Source of the DNA: an uncultured Eubacteriales bacterium
GTDB taxonomy: Bacteria > Bacillota > Clostridia > Christensenellales > Aristaeellaceae
Assembly (NCBI GenBank): GCA_902760595.1
Contig: CACWHI010000010.1
Span: 1-51,778 of the forward strand
Length of the DNA stretch: 51,778 nt
Reading direction: 5' to 3'
Numbering within the stretch: position 1 is the first letter of the stretch; each line of letters begins with the position of its first letter. A program made the translations under genes and the position numbers. The notes under the pieces are model-generated. The model did not search any database. It was not told the origin of the DNA and was given only the letters and a program-made list of their open reading frames with translations. Of this stretch, positions 35,921 through 44,887 are shown one piece after another.

Positions 35921-36967
35921 TTACAAAAGACCGTCATAGGCCCGATGAACGTCCCGGCGCTCCGGCGCGGGCTTTTCCTGCGCGGGCGGATCAAACGGCG
36001 CGGGCTCCGACGGCGCTTCCAGCTCGCCCAGGTAATTCGGGTGGTACAGCCGGCGGTCCAGGGACCAGATCTTCTCGCTGAACGCGCCTCGCGGCGTGCG
36101 CTTCATCACGCCCTCCATCTCGTTCATCTTCGCGTCGAAATCGTCGATCATGTGCAGGGCCTCGGCCTCCGGGAACATCGGCGGCCGGGGGCTGCCGAAC
36201 TCCGGCTCCCCGTGGTGGGAGATGACCATATGCTGGAGCAGCAGCACGTATTCCCCCGTCACGCCCACCCGGTCCGCGGCCAGGCGCACCTCCGTCACAC
36301 CGCGCACCAGGTGGCCCAGGAGCAGGCCCTCCGTGGAATAATCCTTGACGTTTCCCAGCGTGTCGCTCTGCATTTCCGCCGTCTTGCTCAGGTCGTGGGC
36401 GATGACGCCCGCCAGCAGCAGGTCCGCGTCCAGGAACGGATACAGCGGCAGGATGGCCCTGGCCGTGCGCAGCATGGACACGGTATGGTGCAAAAGCCCG
36501 CTGCGCTCCGCGTGGTGCAGGCGCTGGGCAGCCGGGTAGTAATCGAGCTTATCGCCGCAGGCATTGAGCATTTCCCTGAGGATCTTCCGCAGGTCGTCGG
36601 AGGCCATCCCGTCGATCGCGGCATGGATCTCGGCGAGCATCTTTTCCGGCGCTTCCGGCGCGCAGAGGGTCAGGGCGGACATATCCACCTCGTCCTGCGG
36701 CACGGCGGCGCGCATACGCTCCACGCGCAGCTGCAGGCGGCCGTTGTATTCCTGCACGGTCGTCTGCACCTTGATCACGGTGCCCACCTGCGGCGGGACC
36801 GCCTTGCCGTCCCACATCTTGGCGTTCAGGTCGCCGGTGGCGTCGCCGAGGGTCATATCCAGGTATTTGTCGCCTTTGGAGGACTGCCGCTGCTCCGCCA
36901 TGCGGACCAGCAGGAAGCCCGTGAAGCGGTCATCCTTTCGCAATGCCGCTACTGTCGGTTGGTTCAC
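35921..36967 (-). CDS. 3'-5' exoribonuclease, YhaM family
   Basis: This 348-residue protein has an N-terminal OB-fold (about 20-95, with LDMTLGDATGDLNAKMWDG) and an HD domain with RSGLLHHTVSM and IAHDLSKTAEM, the YhaM layout. YhaM trims RNA and DNA from the 3' end. The start is GTG 36967, with AGGAG 8 bases upstream. The C-terminus is longer than usual and Pro/Glu-rich. It lies 18 bases downstream of dnaB. Confidence 0.9.
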   Translation of the reverse strand: MNQPTVAALRKDDRFTGFLLVRMAEQRQSSKGDKYLDMTLGDATGDLNAKMWDGKAVPPQVGTVIKVQTTVQEYNGRLQLRVERMRAAVPQDEVDMSALTLCAPEAPEKMLAEIHAAIDGMASDDLRKILREMLNACGDKLDYYPAAQRLHHAERSGLLHHTVSMLRTARAILPLYPFLDADLLLAGVIAHDLSKTAEMQSDTLGNVKDYSTEGLLLGHLVRGVTEVRLAADRVGVTGEYVLLLQHMVISHHGEPEFGSPRPPMFPEAEALHMIDDFDAKMNEMEGVMKRTPRGAFSEKIWSLDRRLYHPNYLGELEAPSEPAPFDPPAQEKPAPERRDVHRAYDGLL

Positions 36968-36984
36968 TGTCAAAGCTCCTTATT

Positions 36985-38322
36985 TCATTTGGCTATTTTC
37001 AGATCGGTAAACATCGTGCACTCAGGCAGCCAGCTCAGCTTGATCGTATCGAGCGGGCCGTTGCGCTGCTTGGCCACGATGAGCTCCGCCAGGTTCTTAT
37101 CCGCCTGTTCGTCATAGTAGCCCGGCCTGTGCAGGAACATGACGACGTCGGCGTCCTGCTCGATAGAGCCGGAATCGCGCAGGTCGGACAGCATGGGCCG
37201 CTTGTCCGAGCGCTGGGTGTTCGCGCGGGAGAGCTGGGCGCAGGCGATCAGCGGCACCTTCAGCTCCAGCGCGATGGCCTTGAGACTGCGGGAGATCTCG
37301 CTGACCTCCAGCTGGCGGTTCTCGTTGCGCCCGTCCGCCGTCATCAGCTGCAGATAGTCGATGACAATGAGGTCGAGCCCCTTTTCCAGCATCAGCCTGC
37401 GGCAGCGCGAGCGCAGCTGCGCGGGCGACATGCCCGCCGTATCATCCACATACAGGGGCATCTTCGCCACCACCGGCAGCGCCAGGCAGAGGCGATCCCA
37501 GTCCTTGTCCTTCAGGCTGCCGCTGCGGACCGCCTGCATATCGACCCGCGCCTCAGAGCAGAGGATGCGCATCATGATCTGCTCGCGCGGCATTTCCAGC
37601 GAGAACACCGCCACGGTCTTCCCGCTGCGGGCCGCGTTGGTCGCGATGTTGATGGCGATGGTCGTCTTGCCCATGGACGGGCGCGCGCCGATCAGAATCA
37701 GCTCGCCGCCGTGCATGCCGGTCAGGCAGCTGTCCAGGTCCCTGAGGCCGGTGGTCACGCCGGAGATGCCGCCCTTCTGCTTCGCCAGCTCGCCGATCTG
37801 CTCATAGGTACGGGCCAGGATGGTGCGCGCGCCTTCGAGCTCAGCGCCGACGCCCTGCTTCATGGCGATGTCGAAGATCAGCTTCTCGCTGCGGTTCAGG
37901 ATATCCGGCAGCAGCTCCTGCTGCTGGTAGCCCATGCGCGTGATCTCGTTGGAGGCGCCGATCAGCCTGCGCAGCACCGCCTTTTCCCGGACGATATCCG
38001 CGTAGTGCGACCAGTTGACCGTGGTCGGCACCATCTGCGTCAGGGTCGCCAGGTATTCCGTGCCGCCGACGCTGTCGATCTGGCCGGAGCGGCGCAGCTC
38101 GTCGTCCACGGTGACCAGGTCCACCCCGCGGCTCAGCTGGTTCACCCGGCTGATCGCCTCGAAGACCGCCTGGTGGCGGGGGTCATAAAAATCCTCCGCC
38201 TTCAGCGTCTCCATGGCGGTCACCACGGCCTCCTGGTCCTGCAGGAGCGCGCCGAGCACCGCGCGCTCCGCGTCCAGGTTCTGCGGCGGTATGGGGTTGT
38301 AATCCAGTCTCTGCGCGTCCAT
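36985..38322 (-). CDS. dnaB: Replicative DNA helicase DnaB
   Basis: This hexameric helicase drives the chromosomal replication fork. The 445-residue length is normal. The N-terminal domain begins PPQNLDAERAVLGALL. The RecA-like motor has GARPSMGKT (Walker A), LIVIDYLQLM (Walker B) and SDLRDSGSIEQDAD. It starts 3 bases after the rplI stop with no strong binding site, so translation is probably coupled. The DUF2232-rplI-dnaB order is typical of Bacillota. Confidence 0.97.
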   Translation of the reverse strand: MDAQRLDYNPIPPQNLDAERAVLGALLQDQEAVVTAMETLKAEDFYDPRHQAVFEAISRVNQLSRGVDLVTVDDELRRSGQIDSVGGTEYLATLTQMVPTTVNWSHYADIVREKAVLRRLIGASNEITRMGYQQQELLPDILNRSEKLIFDIAMKQGVGAELEGARTILARTYEQIGELAKQKGGISGVTTGLRDLDSCLTGMHGGELILIGARPSMGKTTIAINIATNAARSGKTVAVFSLEMPREQIMMRILCSEARVDMQAVRSGSLKDKDWDRLCLALPVVAKMPLYVDDTAGMSPAQLRSRCRRLMLEKGLDLIVIDYLQLMTADGRNENRQLEVSEISRSLKAIALELKVPLIACAQLSRANTQRSDKRPMLSDLRDSGSIEQDADVVMFLHRPGYYDEQADKNLAELIVAKQRNGPLDTIKLSWLPECTMFTDLKIAK

Positions 38323-38325
38323 CGC

Positions 38326-38778
38326 TTACTGGTTCACGCCCACGACGCGCACAGTGATCCTGGTGGTGATGTTCGGGTACAGCCAGACCTCCACCTTCAC
38401 GTCGCCCGCCTCACGGATGGGCTCCTTCAGGTCGATGCGGCGCTTGTCCACCTTGACGCTGTGCTGCTTTTCGAGCGCGTCGGCGATTTCCTGGGAGGTC
38501 ACGCGGCCATAGAGCCGGCCCTTTTCACCGCACTTGGCCTCGACCTTGACCACCTTGTCCTTGAGCTCACGCGCCTGCTTCTCGGCGGTCGCCTTGCGCT
38601 CCGCCTCGCGGGCGCGCTCCGCCGCGCGCTTCTTTTCGACCTCCTTGGACGCCCCGGGCGTCGCTTCCACCGCCGCGCCGCGCGGGAACAGGAAATTCCT
38701 CGCGTATCCGTCGCTGACGTTGACGATCTCATCCTTTTTTCCGGTGCCCTTTACATCGGTGAGCAGGATAACCTTCAT
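38326..38778 (-). CDS. rplI: 50S ribosomal protein L9
   Basis: L9 binds 23S rRNA and affects frame maintenance. The protein has 150 residues. The N-domain is [30 protein letters not shown], the long connecting helix is charged, and the C-domain is standard. GGAGG lies about 10 bases before the ATG. It is immediately upstream of dnaB. Confidence 0.97.
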   Translation of the reverse strand: MKVILLTDVKGTGKKDEIVNVSDGYARNFLFPRGAAVEATPGASKEVEKKRAAERAREAERKATAEKQARELKDKVVKVEAKCGEKGRLYGRVTSQEIADALEKQHSVKVDKRRIDLKEPIREAGDVKVEVWLYPNITTRITVRVVGVNQ

Positions 38779-38845
38779 GATTTTATACCTCCATTCTTAG
38801 GTTTATTCGTTCTGAACACTATTCAATAAAGCAGGAGAGAAAGCT

Positions 38846-39000
38846 GAGGTAGGAGGTAGAAAGTATGAAGTAGGAAGTAATAAATGTTTCTGAAGCGGTG
38901 CCTGTAACGCCGGGAGCGAAAGTAGAATTACTTCCTGCTTCCTACTTCCTACTTCCTACTCCCTACTCCCTACTTCCTACTTCCTACTCCCTACTTTCTG
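38846..39000. repeat. Inverted heptamer-repeat element D
   Basis: The left arm (38846-38880) is five heptamers of type GAAGTAG. The right arm (38931-39000) is ten uninterrupted heptamers of type CTTCCTA with single-base variants. The core is about 50 bases. The arms are reverse complements in register. It is intergenic between rplI and the DUF2232 gene, and closely related to the element at 44702-44828. Confidence 0.85.
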
Positions 39001-39037
39001 ATTCCATTACCTTCTCTATCCTTTCCCTGTCCGGTTC

Positions 39038-40261
39038 TTATTCGCCCCCCGACAGGCCCTCTCCCAGCGGCTTCCGGAGCTTCCGGAAGTTGAAGAGCTG
39101 GTCAGCGATGCCGATGAAGAGGAAGACCTGGCTGAAAAGCAGCCGGACGACGGCCAGGATCGCGCAGCGCACGCCGAGGCTTTTGTCGCCATGGCCGAGC
39201 AGATAGTCCACTGCCGCCATGCCCTGGATGGAATACAGCGTCGTGAAGATGCCGCCGAGCATGGCGCCGACCACGTACGCCTGCTGGGAATCGGTGACGA
39301 GCGGGACCAGGAGGCCCAGACCCGGCAGCGCGGCCATCAGGCCGATGCCGCGGGGCAGATGCCAAAGTGAGAAGGGGGGCATCTGCAGCGTCGGGAAATC
39401 CCCCAGCGCCTTCTCGCAGTCGCCGCTCAGCTCGCGCAGCATCTGCTCCCGCCCCTCCAGGCGGACGGGATTGGGGACCTCGCCATGCTCCAGCTGGATG
39501 CGCCGCTGCTCGAGCACCTGACGCATGGTCTCCTGGCGCCTGCGGTCCACCACCGTATGGATCACGGCCCGGCGCCCGAAGTAGATGCCGATGCCCAGGC
39601 CCGTCAGGCTGTTCCAGATGCACTGCGAGACGAGCAGCGCGGGCATCAGGCTCAGCATGTCCGTCAGCGTCGCCTTCAGGGACAGGAGCAGCTCCTCCCG
39701 CCCCAGCTCGCTCAGGCCGCCGAACAGGCCCCTGGCCTGGCTGTACAGGCTCGGGTCCAGCCGGGCGAGGCCGGTCTGGAGCATGGACAAAAGCAGCTCA
39801 TCCTGCATCCCGGAATCTTTGATGAGCTGCGTAAACTGTTCCGCCATTTGCTGGGCCAGCATACCGCCGGCCCGTTGATTCATGATCAGCAGCACCATAA
39901 AGCCGCCGGCCATGCCGCCTGCCGCCACCAGCAGCGCCGTACGGAAAAACGGGACCTTTTTCCACACGCACAGCAGGAACGCCCCCATTCCCGGCGCCAG
40001 GTACAGCGCCATCCGCAGGCCAGCCTCCTGTCCGAAGGGTAGCCAGGCCGACATGACCATCGCGATCCAGCCCACCGCGGCGGGCAGCAGCCCGGCCCAC
40101 AGCGCGGTCATGCACAGGAGGGCCGGGCCTATGAGCACCGACAGGACGATCGCGTACACCGCCGTAAACGGGCTTGACCCCGCGATAAACAGCGGTATCA
40201 GCATCAGCACGCTGAGAAACACAGCCGCCCTCAGCGACCGGATCATCGGTAAAGCACGCAT
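39038..40261 (-). CDS. DUF2232/YybS-family membrane protein
   Basis: This 407-residue integral membrane protein has about eight hydrophobic helices and a hydrophilic loop near residues 235-290. The pattern and its place upstream of rplI-dnaB match the YybS/DUF2232 family of Bacillota; the molecular function is not established. AAAAGG lies about 9 bases before the ATG. It is separated from rplI by heptamer element D. Confidence 0.82.
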   Translation of the reverse strand: MRALPMIRSLRAAVFLSVLMLIPLFIAGSSPFTAVYAIVLSVLIGPALLCMTALWAGLLPAAVGWIAMVMSAWLPFGQEAGLRMALYLAPGMGAFLLCVWKKVPFFRTALLVAAGGMAGGFMVLLIMNQRAGGMLAQQMAEQFTQLIKDSGMQDELLLSMLQTGLARLDPSLYSQARGLFGGLSELGREELLLSLKATLTDMLSLMPALLVSQCIWNSLTGLGIGIYFGRRAVIHTVVDRRRQETMRQVLEQRRIQLEHGEVPNPVRLEGREQMLRELSGDCEKALGDFPTLQMPPFSLWHLPRGIGLMAALPGLGLLVPLVTDSQQAYVVGAMLGGIFTTLYSIQGMAAVDYLLGHGDKSLGVRCAILAVVRLLFSQVFLFIGIADQLFNFRKLRKPLGEGLSGGE

Positions 40262-40321
40262 TCCTAATACCTTTTAAATGGCTGGTTTTTATATACCAGA
40301 CGTTTTGGGATTGGTTTTTTC

Positions 40322-40438
40322 AGTGAGGAGTGAGGAGTGAGGAGTTCTGGATAAAGCGCTTCGCCTGCGGCTCAGCGTTTTTGTTCGTATGCACTCTGTG
40401 TATTAACTCCTCACTCCTACCTCCTCACTCCTCACTTC
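40322..40438. repeat. Inverted heptamer-repeat element E
   Basis: The left arm is three exact heptamers AGTGAGG (40322-40342) followed by AGTTCTGG. The core hairpin pairs 40353-40360 with 40374-40381. The right arm (40405-40438) is of type CTCCTCA in inverse orientation and reaches the stop codon of the GNAT gene at 40437. It shares the GGAGTTCTGG junction and a loop motif with element C. Confidence 0.8.
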
Positions 40439-40904
40439 ACAGTATCGTCTCCATCCCCACCTTCTGGGGCTTGAGGCCGCACTTTTCGTAGAATCTCATC
40501 GCGGGGGCGTTCAGGCTCCAGACGTTCAGGGTCACGTTATAGCAGCCCTGCGCCTGGGCGTAGCCGAGCACGTACTCATACAGCGCACGGCCGATGCCCT
40601 TTCCCCGGCAGTTCTCGTCCACGCAGAGGTCGTCGATATACAGCGTTCTGATATCCTGCATCAGGCGGTCGCCGCGCGCCTCGTTCAGCACGCAGAAGGC
40701 GTAGCCCTGGACCAGCCCGGCCGCGTCACGATATACGAACACGGGCCGTTTGTCGTCCCGGAACAGCGTCTCCAGCTCCGCGGCGGAGTACTTCGTCGTC
40801 GGACCCCTGAACAGGTCCGGACGCCCGTTGTGGTGCACCATGTTGACCTGCGTCAGCAGCTCCAGCACGCGCGGGATGTCCGAGACCTTCGCACGTTCGA
40901 TCAT
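40437..40904 (-). CDS. GNAT-family N-acetyltransferase
   Basis: This 155-residue GNAT protein has the IDDLCVDENCRGKGIGRALYEYVL acetyl-CoA-binding segment and a C-terminal LNVWSLNAPAMRFYEKCGLKP strand-helix. The substrate is unknown. It begins 4 bases after the pgi stop, so the two are likely co-transcribed. Its 3' end abuts heptamer element E. Confidence 0.9.
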   Translation of the reverse strand: MIERAKVSDIPRVLELLTQVNMVHHNGRPDLFRGPTTKYSAAELETLFRDDKRPVFVYRDAAGLVQGYAFCVLNEARGDRLMQDIRTLYIDDLCVDENCRGKGIGRALYEYVLGYAQAQGCYNVTLNVWSLNAPAMRFYEKCGLKPQKVGMETIL

Positions 40905-40908
40905 AGGC

Positions 40909-42501
40909 TCAGATACACAGCAGATCGCTGAAGGCCTTCAGCGCGCCGTCGGTCTCATGCGCGAGCACGCGCTTGGCCAGGATCTTGCCCAGCTGCACGC
41001 CCTCCTGGTCGAAGCTGTTCAGGTTCCAGACAAAGCCCTGGAACATGACCTTGTTCTCGAAGTGCGCCAGCAGCGCGCCCAGGGATTCAGGCGTCACGCG
41101 GTCGCCGATGATCACGCTGGACGGACGGCCGCCCGCGAAGCTCTTGTTGGGATTCTCGTCCCGCTTGCCGCAGGCGAAGGCCATGATCTGGGCCGCCAGG
41201 TTGGCGCACAGCTTCTGCTGGCTGGTGCTGCCCTGGATGTCCACGTCGGTCTTCAGCTGGTTCTGGCGGAAGCCCACGAACTGCATGGGCACGATATCGG
41301 TGCCCTGGTGCAGCAGCTGATAGAAGGAGTGCTGGCCGTTGGTGCCGGGCTCGCCGAAGATCACGGGGCCGGTCACATAGTCCACGGGCTCGCCGAAGCG
41401 GTTGACGGACTTGCCGTTGGATTCCATATCCAACTGCTGCAGGTGCGCCGGGAAACGGTTCAGCGCCTGGGAATAGGGCAGCACCGCGGTGCAGGGATAG
41501 CCCTGCGCGTTGCGCTCGTACACGCCGATCAGCGCGTCCAGCATGGCGGGGTTCTTCCGCACGTCGGGGCACTTGGCCAGGGCGTCCTCCTCCGCCGCGC
41601 CGGCCAGGAAGCGCGCGAACACGTCCGGGCCGAAGGCCAGGGACAGCACCACACCGCCCACACAGGAGGTGGAGGAATAGCGGCCGCCGATATAATCGTC
41701 CATGAAGAACGCGGCCAGGTAATCGCTGCTCTTGGCCAGCGGGGAGGTCTCGCTGGTGACGGCCACCATATGCTTCGCCGGGTCAAGGCCCTGTTTGCGC
41801 AGGGCGTCCTTGACGAAGGACTCGTTGGTCAGGGTCTCCAGCGTGGTGCCGGACTTGGACACCAGTACGAACAGGGAGCGGGCCACGTCGATGCCGTTCA
41901 GCACCGCCGCCGCGTCGTCCGGGTCCACATTGCTGATGAAGCGGGCTTCCATCTTGAAGGTCTTTTCCGCCTTCGCCCAGTTTTCCAGCGCCAGGTACAT
42001 GGCGCGGGGGCCCAGGTCGCTGCCGCCGATGCCGATCTGCACCGCGGTGGTGAAGGTCTCGCCCTTCTCGTTGACGATCTCGCCGGCGTGCACCTTGTTG
42101 GCGAATTCGGCGGCCTTCCGCTGCTCGCCCACGTAGAAGGCGCGCTTGTCCACGCCGTCCGCCGTCACGGCCTTGCCCTGCTGGCCGCGGGTCAGCTGGT
42201 GCAGCACCAGGCGCTTTTCGCCGGTATTGATGACCTCGCCGTCCAGGAGGGCCTGGTATTTATCCGTCAGCTGGGCCTCGTCGGCCAGGGCCTGCAGCGC
42301 GTCCAGCACTTCATCGTCCACCTGCTTGGCGGCGTAGTGATAGGTTAGATGGCCGCCCATGGGCACGGCATACTCCGCCACGCGCTTCGCGCCGCTCTCC
42401 CCCGCCATCGCCTCCTGCAGGTTCACCTTGCCCTTCAGGGCCTTCAGCCGGCTGTACGCCTTGAGCTCAGAAAAATTCTTCCACGCGATCATTTCAATCA
42501 T
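40909..42501 (-). CDS. pgi: Glucose-6-phosphate isomerase
   Basis: Pgi interconverts glucose-6-phosphate and fructose-6-phosphate in glycolysis and gluconeogenesis. The 530-residue protein carries the sugar-phosphate-binding IGIGGSDLGPRAMY, the SKSGTTLETLTNE stretch, the signature FGEPGTNGQHSFYQLLHQG with the active-site Glu, and a conserved Lys near the C-terminus. Two ATGs three codons apart follow AAAGGGAAAGG; the first is used here. It lies 25 bases after mntR. Confidence 0.96.
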   Translation of the reverse strand: MIEMIAWKNFSELKAYSRLKALKGKVNLQEAMAGESGAKRVAEYAVPMGGHLTYHYAAKQVDDEVLDALQALADEAQLTDKYQALLDGEVINTGEKRLVLHQLTRGQQGKAVTADGVDKRAFYVGEQRKAAEFANKVHAGEIVNEKGETFTTAVQIGIGGSDLGPRAMYLALENWAKAEKTFKMEARFISNVDPDDAAAVLNGIDVARSLFVLVSKSGTTLETLTNESFVKDALRKQGLDPAKHMVAVTSETSPLAKSSDYLAAFFMDDYIGGRYSSTSCVGGVVLSLAFGPDVFARFLAGAAEEDALAKCPDVRKNPAMLDALIGVYERNAQGYPCTAVLPYSQALNRFPAHLQQLDMESNGKSVNRFGEPVDYVTGPVIFGEPGTNGQHSFYQLLHQGTDIVPMQFVGFRQNQLKTDVDIQGSTSQQKLCANLAAQIMAFACGKRDENPNKSFAGGRPSSVIIGDRVTPESLGALLAHFENKVMFQGFVWNLNSFDQEGVQLGKILAKRVLAHETDGALKAFSDLLCI

Positions 42502-42526
42502 CCTTTCCCTTTGGACAGCGGTCCGT

Positions 42527-42925
42527 TCACTTTTCGTCCTGCGCCGCCCGCTTTTCGGCGCAGATCTGCCGGGTATAGCGCTTGATGGCGTCGAAGGATT
42601 CCACGCTCAGGTCATGCTCCACCTTGCAGGCGTCCTCGCGCGCCACGGCGGGATCGACCCCCAGCGCGGTCAGCAGGCTGGTGAGCACCTTGTGGCGCTC
42701 GTAAATGCGCTCCGCAATCTCCAGGCCGGAGGGATTCAGGGAGATATGCCCGTCCTCCGCCATGGAGATATACCCCGCCTCACGGAGGCGCTTGGTCGCA
42801 TAACTGACCGAGGGCTTGGTGACGCCCAGCTCGTTGGCGATATCAATGGAGCGGATATAGCCGTGCTTTTCCCGCATCATCAGCATAGCTTCAAGATAAT
42901 CTTCAGCCGATTTCATGATCTTCAT
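42527..42925 (-). CDS. mntR: Manganese-type DtxR-family regulator MntR
   Basis: This metal-sensing repressor has 132 residues. It has an N-terminal winged helix (SAEDYLEAMLMMRE, SIDIANELGVTKPSVSYATKRL) and a dimerisation domain with the metal-binding EDACKVEHDLS. The latter matches the Glu/His ligands of Bacillus MntR. It lacks the SH3-like third domain of DtxR/IdeR. GGAGG lies 9 bases upstream. No metal transporter is adjacent. Confidence 0.88.
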   Translation of the reverse strand: MKIMKSAEDYLEAMLMMREKHGYIRSIDIANELGVTKPSVSYATKRLREAGYISMAEDGHISLNPSGLEIAERIYERHKVLTSLLTALGVDPAVAREDACKVEHDLSVESFDAIKRYTRQICAEKRAAQDEK

Positions 42926-42958
42926 GCGCGCATACCTCCATGATTCTTTTTCGGTGAC

Positions 42959-42987
42959 AGAATATCACGATTTCCCTAAATTTGCAA
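42959..42987 (-). promoter_or_regulatory. Promoter of mntR-pgi
   Basis: The -35 box TTGCAA (42982-42987) and -10 box TATTCT (42959-42964, preceded by TGA) are 17 bases apart on the minus strand, about 35 bases upstream of mntR. Confidence 0.7.
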
Positions 42988-43043
42988 GGGTTTCATCCGA
43001 GCAAGTACAGGCGCGGCTTTACACCGGCAGGGCAGACAGCAAA

Positions 43044-43080
43044 AAGCCTCCCCCTTCGCAAAGGGGGAAGCTGTCAGGGG
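43044..43080. repeat. Fragment of a common Clostridia-type intergenic repeat
   Basis: CCTCCCCCTT and AAGGGGGAAG form a short hairpin followed by CTGTCAGGGG. The AGCCTCCCCCTT...AAGGGGGA-TGTCA pattern is one I associate with small dispersed repeats in gut Clostridia, probably a miniature inverted-repeat element. Only one end is clear here. Confidence 0.45.
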
Positions 43081-43174
43081 ATGGCCGAAATGAGGAGGAT
43101 GCTTGCGCCGGCGCTGCCGTCGGCGCCGTTCGCAGAACGCTTACGCAGTCAATTGCTCATGCGGCATCCCCGCG

Positions 43175-43957
43175 TCATCTCTGTATGAACGGCAGCAGGA
43201 ACTGCCGTGTGCGCTCCTCGCGGGGATGCCCGAAGATCTGGTCGGGCGTTCCCTGCTCGCATACCAGGCCATTGTCCATGAAGATGACGCGGCTCGAGAC
43301 ATCCCGGGCGAAGGCCATTTCATGGGTCACGATGATCATGGTCATATGCTGCTCCGCCAGGCCGCGGATGACGCGCAGCACCTCGCCGGTCAGCTCCGGA
43401 TCGAGAGCGGAGGTAGGCTCGTCAAAGCACAGGATATCGGGCTTCAGCGCCAGCGCCCGGGCGATGGCGACACGCTGACACTGGCCACCGGAGAGCTGGT
43501 GCGGGTAATTGCTCTCGCGGTCGCTCAGGCCCATCTGCCGCAGCAGCTCATGGGCCTCGGCGACGATGCGCTCCGTGATCGCACGCCTGTTCTGCTTGTA
43601 ATCCGGCTGTTGCTTCGCCAGCAGCAGGTTCGCGAGGGTCACGTTCTCCAGCGCAGTATACTGCGGAAAGAGGTTGAAATTCTGGAACACCAGGCCGAAA
43701 TGCAGGCGCTTGCGCCTGAGCTCCCCTGCTCCTGCGCTTTCGGGCCGTTCGCCGTCGAACAGCGTTTCGCCGTTGACGGCGATCCGCCCGGCGTCCGGCG
43801 TTTCCAGGAAGTTCAGGCACCTGAGCAGCGTGGTCTTGCCGCTGCCGGAGGAGCCGATGATGGACAGGACCTCGCCCTGGTCCATCTCAAAGTCGATCCC
43901 CTTCAGGATCTCCGTCTTCCCGAAGGATTTGCGGATATCTTTCACCTCGAGCATCAT
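43175..43957 (-). CDS. Polar amino acid ABC transporter, ATP-binding protein
   Basis: This GlnQ/HisP-type ABC ATPase has 260 residues. Walker A is GSSGSGKTT, the signature is [15 protein letters not shown], Walker B is [14 protein letters not shown], and the switch His is in [12 protein letters not shown] 43957 follows GAGGTG by 6 bases; a GTG three codons earlier overlaps this site. It works with the permease just upstream and the binding protein at 44888-45664. Confidence 0.93.
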   Translation of the reverse strand: MMLEVKDIRKSFGKTEILKGIDFEMDQGEVLSIIGSSGSGKTTLLRCLNFLETPDAGRIAVNGETLFDGERPESAGAGELRRKRLHFGLVFQNFNLFPQYTALENVTLANLLLAKQQPDYKQNRRAITERIVAEAHELLRQMGLSDRESNYPHQLSGGQCQRVAIARALALKPDILCFDEPTSALDPELTGEVLRVIRGLAEQHMTMIIVTHEMAFARDVSSRVIFMDNGLVCEQGTPDQIFGHPREERTRQFLLPFIQR

Positions 43958-43967
43958 AGCCGTCACC

Positions 43968-44648
43968 TCACTTAAAGTAGCTCAGACGCTTCTCCAGACG
44001 CCCCAGCAGCAGCGTCAGCAGACCGTTGAACACCAGGTAGTAGACGGCCGTGCACAGCAGCGGCAGGATATTGGCGGCAATGCCGTTGCTGCCCTTGAGG
44101 AATTTCTGGCCCGCCCAGATGACCTCCTGCAGAGCGATGATGCGGGACAGAGAGGTGTCCTTGACGAGGGTGATGACCTCGTTGGACATCGGCGGCACGA
44201 TCGCCTTGACCATCTGCAGCAGCTTGACCCTGAAAAAGATCTGCGTGCGGGTCATGCCCAGCACCAGGCCGGCCTCCTCCTGCCCCTGCGGGATGGAGGC
44301 GATGCCGCCGCGGTAGATCTCCGCGAAATAGAACGCGTAGTTGATGATGAAGGCCGCGGCCGCGGCGGAAAAGCGCCCCGCCTCTCCCCCGCCCCAGGGG
44401 TGCCAGTCGAAGGCCAGGCCGGGTCCGTAATAGATGATCAGTAGCTGGATCATCAGGGGCGAGCCGCGGATGATCCAGGTGAGGCCCTGCACGAGCCAGC
44501 TGAGCGGCCTGAACCGGGACCGCCGCCCGAACATGATCAGCAGACCCAGCGGGATCGCGCCGATCAGCGTCGCGAAAAACAGCCGCAGGGTCTGCACAAA
44601 ACCGATATTCAGCGCATTAAAGACGATGGACCATTGTTCTGCAGTCAT
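43968..44648 (-). CDS. Polar amino acid ABC transporter, permease
   Basis: This 226-residue HisM/GlnP-type permease has about five transmembrane helices and an EAA-loop-like [24 protein letters not shown] segment that contacts the ATPase. Only one permease gene is present, so it probably works as a homodimer. It lies 10 bases upstream of the ATPase gene. Heptamer element F separates it from the binding-protein gene. Confidence 0.92.
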   Translation of the reverse strand: MTAEQWSIVFNALNIGFVQTLRLFFATLIGAIPLGLLIMFGRRSRFRPLSWLVQGLTWIIRGSPLMIQLLIIYYGPGLAFDWHPWGGGEAGRFSAAAAAFIINYAFYFAEIYRGGIASIPQGQEEAGLVLGMTRTQIFFRVKLLQMVKAIVPPMSNEVITLVKDTSLSRIIALQEVIWAGQKFLKGSNGIAANILPLLCTAVYYLVFNGLLTLLLGRLEKRLSYFK

Positions 44649-44701
44649 GGGAAAACCTCATGGAAAGAGAATTGTGAAAACGGAATATGAGGAGGTGTGT
44701 C

Positions 44702-44828
44702 GAAGGAAGAAGTAGAAGGTAAGAAGTAGGAAGTAGGAAGTAATGCTGCTGTATCAAGCGGCGAATCAAACGCCGCTGCTGTCTAAAGCAGGATTACTTC
44801 CTACTTTATCCTTCCTACTTCCTGCTTT
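44702..44828. repeat. Inverted heptamer-repeat element F
   Basis: The left arm (44702-44743) is six heptamers of type GAAGTAG. The core contains a perfect 7-bp hairpin, AGCGGCG (44757-44763) with CGCCGCT (44771-44777). The right arm (44794-44828) is five heptamers of type CTACTTC. It lies inside an otherwise normal ABC operon, between the binding-protein and permease genes, where it could form a stem in the mRNA and set the ratio of the two products. Confidence 0.85.
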
Positions 44829-44887
44829 GCTGATACTCACCTGTCTTCTTTCCACGCGTCGTTCTCATTCACCGTACATCCGTTTTA

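Noticed and set aside
42989-43478. Plus-strand frames across the repeat relic and the ABC ATPase
   Set aside because: They are antisense to the ATPase gene and have no family resemblance.
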